From Thalassospira xiamenensis M-5 = DSM 17429 (GTDB lineage: Bacteria > Pseudomonadota > Alphaproteobacteria > Rhodospirillales > Thalassospiraceae), in the NCBI RefSeq assembly GCF_000300235.2, contig NZ_CP004388.1, forward strand, positions 1,035,501-1,099,500: a DNA stretch of 64,000 bases. The letters run 5' to 3'. The notes under the pieces were generated by a model that saw only the letters and a list, made by a program, of their open reading frames with translations, was not told where the DNA came from and did no database searches. Position numbers and translations under genes: made by a program. Below, in pieces: positions 61,276-64,000 of the stretch (position 1 is the stretch's first letter; each line of letters begins with the position of its first letter).

Positions 61276-61301
61276 GCTGCGGTGCAGCCCGCACATTCGC
61301 A

Positions 61302-61337
61302 GCAGCCCGGCGGCCAATATTCCGCCGGGCTGTTTTG
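61302..61337 (+). terminator. Terminator after the dienelactone hydrolase gene
   Basis: CAGCCCGGCGG / CCGCCGGGCTG stem followed by TTTTGTTTT. Confidence 0.88.
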
Positions 61338-61425
61338 TTTTCGATCTGTGCTTGACGGGGACTGCTTTTACGATACATCATAAGTTACGTGATTCGATGT
61401 GGTTTGTGATGAAGGAGCATTTCCG

Positions 61426-62061
61426 ATGCAGAACGCGACCGAAAGGGCGGAAAACCCGGTTGAATTCTGGGAAGATCATTACCGGACAAAAAAGACCGAT
61501 TATTCCGGCAATCCGGGGGAGTTGCTGGTGCGGTATGTGGCCGACCTGACGCCGGGGCGGGTATTGGATATCGGCTGTTCGCACGGGGATGATGCGCTTT
61601 GGCTGGCCGGGCGGGGGTGGGATGTGACGGGGGCGGATATTTCGCAAACCGCGATAGAGCGGGCGCAGAAACGCTTGGTGGGGAGTGATTTTTCTGGCCG
61701 GGTTCTGTTTGTCGCCTGCGATCTGGAACGCGAAATACCGGACGGGGAATATGACCTTGTCACCGCATCCTATTTTCAGTCACCGGTCGCGCTTGCGCGG
61801 GCCGATATTCTTCGGCGTGCAATGGCAAAGCTGGTGCCGGGCGGATATTTCCTGTGTATCGCGCACGCATCGGCCCCGCCGTGGCGGAAGGGAAATGGCG
61901 AACATCAGTTCCCGACCCTTCAGGAAGAGCTCGACGGGCTTGATCTTAGACCCGATGAGTGGATTTTGCACAAGGCCGGGTACGCGGTGCGCAACGTTAC
62001 CGGGCCGGAGGGGGAGAAAGCGGAAGTGAAGGATATCGTGCTGTTTTTACAGCGTGGTTGA
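61426..62061 (+). CDS. Class I SAM-dependent methyltransferase
   Basis: A 211-residue methyltransferase. Motif I is GRVLDIGCSHGDDALWLAGRG, followed by VTGADISQTAIERA, FVACDLEREIPDGEYDLVTASYFQSPV and LVPGGYFLCIAHASAPPW. This is the small TehB/ubiE-like group with an unknown acceptor. AAGGAG before ATG 61426 sets the start. Its terminator hairpin is the insertion site of IS copy 2. Confidence 0.88.
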   Translation: MQNATERAENPVEFWEDHYRTKKTDYSGNPGELLVRYVADLTPGRVLDIGCSHGDDALWLAGRGWDVTGADISQTAIERAQKRLVGSDFSGRVLFVACDLEREIPDGEYDLVTASYFQSPVALARADILRRAMAKLVPGGYFLCIAHASAPPWRKGNGEHQFPTLQEELDGLDLRPDEWILHKAGYAVRNVTGPEGEKAEVKDIVLFLQRG

Positions 62062-62079
62062 TTTCTGGCGACATGGAAA

Positions 62080-62102
62080 GGGCGGGGCCAATTGACCCCG
62101 CC
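62080..62102. repeat. Left direct repeat (duplicated terminator hairpin) of IS copy 2
   Basis: A hairpin with arms GGGCGGGG / CCCCGCC(C) around CCAATTGA abuts the element. The same bases occur at 63609-63632. The exact duplication is 23 or 24 bases, because the first base of the element is ambiguous. Confidence 0.85.
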
Positions 62103-63608
62103 CCAGACTGCTGACAAAGTCCTCGCCATTGGCGGGGACTTTTGATTCAATGGGGAATGCTTAAGAAACCCAGCCCACATCAAACCGAACTTGAGATGGT
62201 GACACTCGACAGTTTGGTCCCCAGCGATCATTTGCTTCGTAAGATCGATGCCGTGATCGATTTCAGTTTTATCCATGCGCGCGTGGCCGATTTGTACTGC
62301 GCGAACAATGGCCGTCCCGCCCTTGATCCGGTGATGATGTTTAAGGCGCTGTTCATTGGCTATCTGTTTGGCGTGCGCTCGGAGCGCCAGCTTGTGCGCG
62401 AGATTGAGGTCAATGTCGCCTATCGCTGGTTTTTGCAACTCAAGCTGACCGACAAGGTCTTTGATGCCTCGACCCTGTCGCAGAACCGGCGGCGTCGATA
62501 TCATGATGCCAGTGTTGCGCAGGATATTTTTGACGAGATCGTCGAGCAGGCGATCAGGCACGGGCTGGTGGATGGTAAGGTTCTCTATACCGACAGCACG
62601 CATTTGAAGGCCGATGCCAACAAGAACAAATGGGACCGCGAAGTGGTTGCCAAATCGCGCGCGGCCTATTGGGATGATCTGGATCTGGCGATTGAGGAAG
62701 ACCGGGCGGCTCATGCGAAAAAGCCGCTCAAAGCCAAGGAACGCCAGCCGGTTGAGAAAGAAACCAAGATCAGCCGAACCGATCCCGACAGCGGATATAT
62801 GGTGCGCGACGGCAAGCCCAAGGGCTTTTTCTATCTCGATCACCGCACGGTCGATGGCAAGCTTGGGATCATTACCGACAGTTACGCCACCCCGGCCAAT
62901 CTGCATGACAGCATTCCCTATCTCGACCGTCTTGACCGACAAAGGCAGCGTTTTGACCTTGATGTTATCGCCGTCGGACTGGATGCGGGCTATGCGACCG
63001 CCGCGATTGCCAAAGGCCTTGAAGATCGTGACATCCTTGGCGTGACGGGCTATCGCCGCCCGAACCTTCGGGAAGGCTACATCCCCAAACGCAAATACGT
63101 TTATGACCCTGAACGTGATGCTTATCGCTGCCCCGAAGGTCAGCTTCTGTCTTATGCGACAACCGACCGAAATGGATACCGCCATTATCACAGCGACCCG
63201 GAAAAATGCCGCACCTGTCCTGTGCTGGCTTCCTGTACCGCCAATGCCCACCACCGAAAAACTGTCACGCGCCATGTCTGGCAAGACGCCAGAGACCGGG
63301 CTGACGCCTATCGTCTGACAGAGTGGGGCAAGCGGGTTTACAAGCGCCGAAAAGAGACGGTCGAACGCTCTTTTGCAGATGCCAAACAGCTTCACGGTCA
63401 TCGATATGCAAGGTTCCGGGGACTGATCAATGTCAAATGCCAATGTCTGCTGGCCGCCGCCGCCCAAAACATCAAGAAAATAGCCCTGGCTTTGGGCCCC
63501 AAGGGGCCAATCGCCGAGGGATAATCCCCTCGGCACACTCAAGCCAGCTTTCAAACACCTCTAAAAGCAAAACCCCGCCAAAATATGACGGGGTTTGTCA
63601 GCGGTCTG
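62103..63608 (+). mobile_element. IS1182-type insertion sequence, copy 2 (intact)
   Basis: About 1505 bases with ends CAGACTGCTGACAAA and, inverted, CAGACCGCTGACAAA. Terminator-like hairpins lie just inside both ends. It is inserted in the terminator shared by the methyltransferase and a convergent ABC permease gene, and the hairpin is kept on both sides. It is almost identical to copy 1, which is in the opposite orientation; recombination between the two would invert 53 kb. Confidence 0.92.
62157..63524 (+). CDS. IS1182-family transposase (intact)
   Basis: A 455-residue DDE transposase. N-terminal DUF772-like region (LDSLVPSDHLLRKIDAVIDFSFIHARVADLYCANNGRPALDPVMMFKALFIGYLFG), then VLYTDSTHLKADANKNKW, a catalytic-core segment GYATAAIAKGLEDRDILGVTGY, a zinc-like CPEGQLLSY...CRTCPVLASC region and the RRKETVERSFADAKQLHGHRYARFRGL end that carries the glutamate. 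I start at the ATG at 62157; upstream codons could use TTG 62142. Only this copy can supply transposase. Confidence 0.9.
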   Translation: MLKKPSPHQTELEMVTLDSLVPSDHLLRKIDAVIDFSFIHARVADLYCANNGRPALDPVMMFKALFIGYLFGVRSERQLVREIEVNVAYRWFLQLKLTDKVFDASTLSQNRRRRYHDASVAQDIFDEIVEQAIRHGLVDGKVLYTDSTHLKADANKNKWDREVVAKSRAAYWDDLDLAIEEDRAAHAKKPLKAKERQPVEKETKISRTDPDSGYMVRDGKPKGFFYLDHRTVDGKLGIITDSYATPANLHDSIPYLDRLDRQRQRFDLDVIAVGLDAGYATAAIAKGLEDRDILGVTGYRRPNLREGYIPKRKYVYDPERDAYRCPEGQLLSYATTDRNGYRHYHSDPEKCRTCPVLASCTANAHHRKTVTRHVWQDARDRADAYRLTEWGKRVYKRRKETVERSFADAKQLHGHRYARFRGLINVKCQCLLAAAAQNIKKIALALGPKGPIAEG

Positions 63609-63642
63609 GGGCGGGGCCAATTGACCCCGCCCGTTGTTTTTC
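63609..63642. terminator. Terminator hairpin and right direct repeat of IS copy 2
   Basis: GGGCGGGG / CCCCGCCC around CCAATTGA, then GTTGTTTTTC. This is presumably the original bidirectional terminator; the copy at 62080 was created by the insertion. Confidence 0.85.
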
Positions 63643-64000
63643 ATTCGCGGAACTTTTCGTGGGCGGGGGCACCGCCACGACCGCGTTTGAGGCTGGGCAG
63701 GGCCAGCATGGCAAGCACGAAAAGGCCGGTTGCCAGTTTCAGATCGGGCGGGGGCATACCGGCGGCCAGGCAGAGCGACACCAGTTGATAATAGATGATC
63801 GCGCCGACAAACGGGGCGAGGAGCTGGCGAAAGATGCTTTGTTTGCCAACGATGGCCTCGCCGATCATGAGGGCGGCCAGACCGTTGATCAGGATGCCAA
63901 GGCCCATATTCACATCGGCAAAGCCCTGTGACTGGACCATAAGCGCGCCGCTGGTGGCCGAAAAGGCGCTGGCAAGGCCAACACCGCCGATGGTCGAAAC
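63641..64000 (-). CDS. ABC transporter permease, C-terminal part (runs off the window)
   Basis: The frame is open to the right edge. The visible ~119 residues include SGALMVQSQGFADVNMGLGILINGLAALMIGEAIVGKQ, FVGAIIYYQLVSLCLAAGMPPPDLKLATGLFVLAMLALP and a basic end. This fits the BPD_transp_2-type permeases that work with TrpX/ABC_sub_bind binding proteins. Binding protein and ATPase genes are expected further right. Start not in the window. Confidence 0.8.
   Translation of the reverse strand, partial: VSTIGGVGLASAFSATSGALMVQSQGFADVNMGLGILINGLAALMIGEAIVGKQSIFRQLLAPFVGAIIYYQLVSLCLAAGMPPPDLKLATGLFVLAMLALPSLKRGRGGAPAHEKFRE

Noticed and set aside
61920-63554. 544-residue reversed ORF antisense to the IS transposase
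   Set aside because: It is a shadow of the intact transposase gene on the other strand: a GC-rich codon bias leaves long antisense frames. The same shadow appears at copy 1 (9761-10666).
1-64000. tRNA and rRNA genes
   Set aside because: I looked for T-loop-like GGTTCGA/GGTTCAA contexts and rRNA-like stretches in the gaps and saw none that could be folded into a tRNA; a tRNA scan would settle it.

Overview
The window is high-GC alphaproteobacterial DNA. Gene style (quinone-type PyrD, ExoD, an ABC peptide/metal importer, a Fur-controlled FecI/FecR/TonB receptor set, NagD-like HAD) suggests a marine Rhodospirillales such as Thalassospira. The genus is an inference; no rRNA or housekeeping marker is present to prove it.

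Layout. 1-1197: right-hand part of an IS3-family element with a frameshifted orfB. 1.6-30.8 kb: a podovirus-like block, read rightward, whose gene order matches the late half of T7: portal, scaffold, capsid, tail tube, tail nozzle, internal virion protein, fibre, large terminase, then lysis genes (SleB-type hydrolase and a GTA-type holin). No integrase, repressor, polymerase or replication gene is visible, though the left side may lie outside the window. The block is interrupted by AT-richer or oppositely oriented cargo: a catalytically dead YafK-like protein, a ferredoxin-lysozyme protein with a downstream exported protein, a Sel1-repeat protein, a membrane protein/ImmA protease pair, a DUF2971 protein, an Xre/RES toxin-antitoxin pair, a hydrolase/TetR pair and a GIY-YIG nuclease. 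Its spacers hold 27 copies of a short palindromic repeat; only 2 further copies were found in the rest of the window.

30.8-64 kb: chromosomal genes. They comprise a ParE/Phd toxin-antitoxin pair, exoD, a DUF952 protein, an Old Yellow Enzyme divergent from an HxlR regulator, pyrD with an odd Lys/Ala-rich tail, a HAD hydrolase, a Panacea-domain three-gene cassette, an EamA exporter, a four-gene ABC importer behind a Zur-like palindrome, a D-amino-acid aminotransferase, an arylamine N-acetyltransferase, a solute-binding protein, a hydrolase, a chemoreceptor, a frameshifted glycine-rich autotransporter, a cytochrome c, the iron-signalling sigma/anti-sigma/receptor set, a dienelactone hydrolase, a methyltransferase and the end of an ABC permease.

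The most exciting item is the 7272-9039 pair. A plant/cyanobacterial-type [2Fe-2S] ferredoxin is fused to a GH24 lysozyme, the architecture of ferredoxin-containing bacteriocins (pectocins), and is followed by an exported protein that is the natural candidate for immunity. The neighbouring holin and hydrolase could release it by lysis.

Two near-identical IS1182-type elements (9096-10600 and 62103-63608) each sit in a terminator hairpin that is duplicated on both sides.
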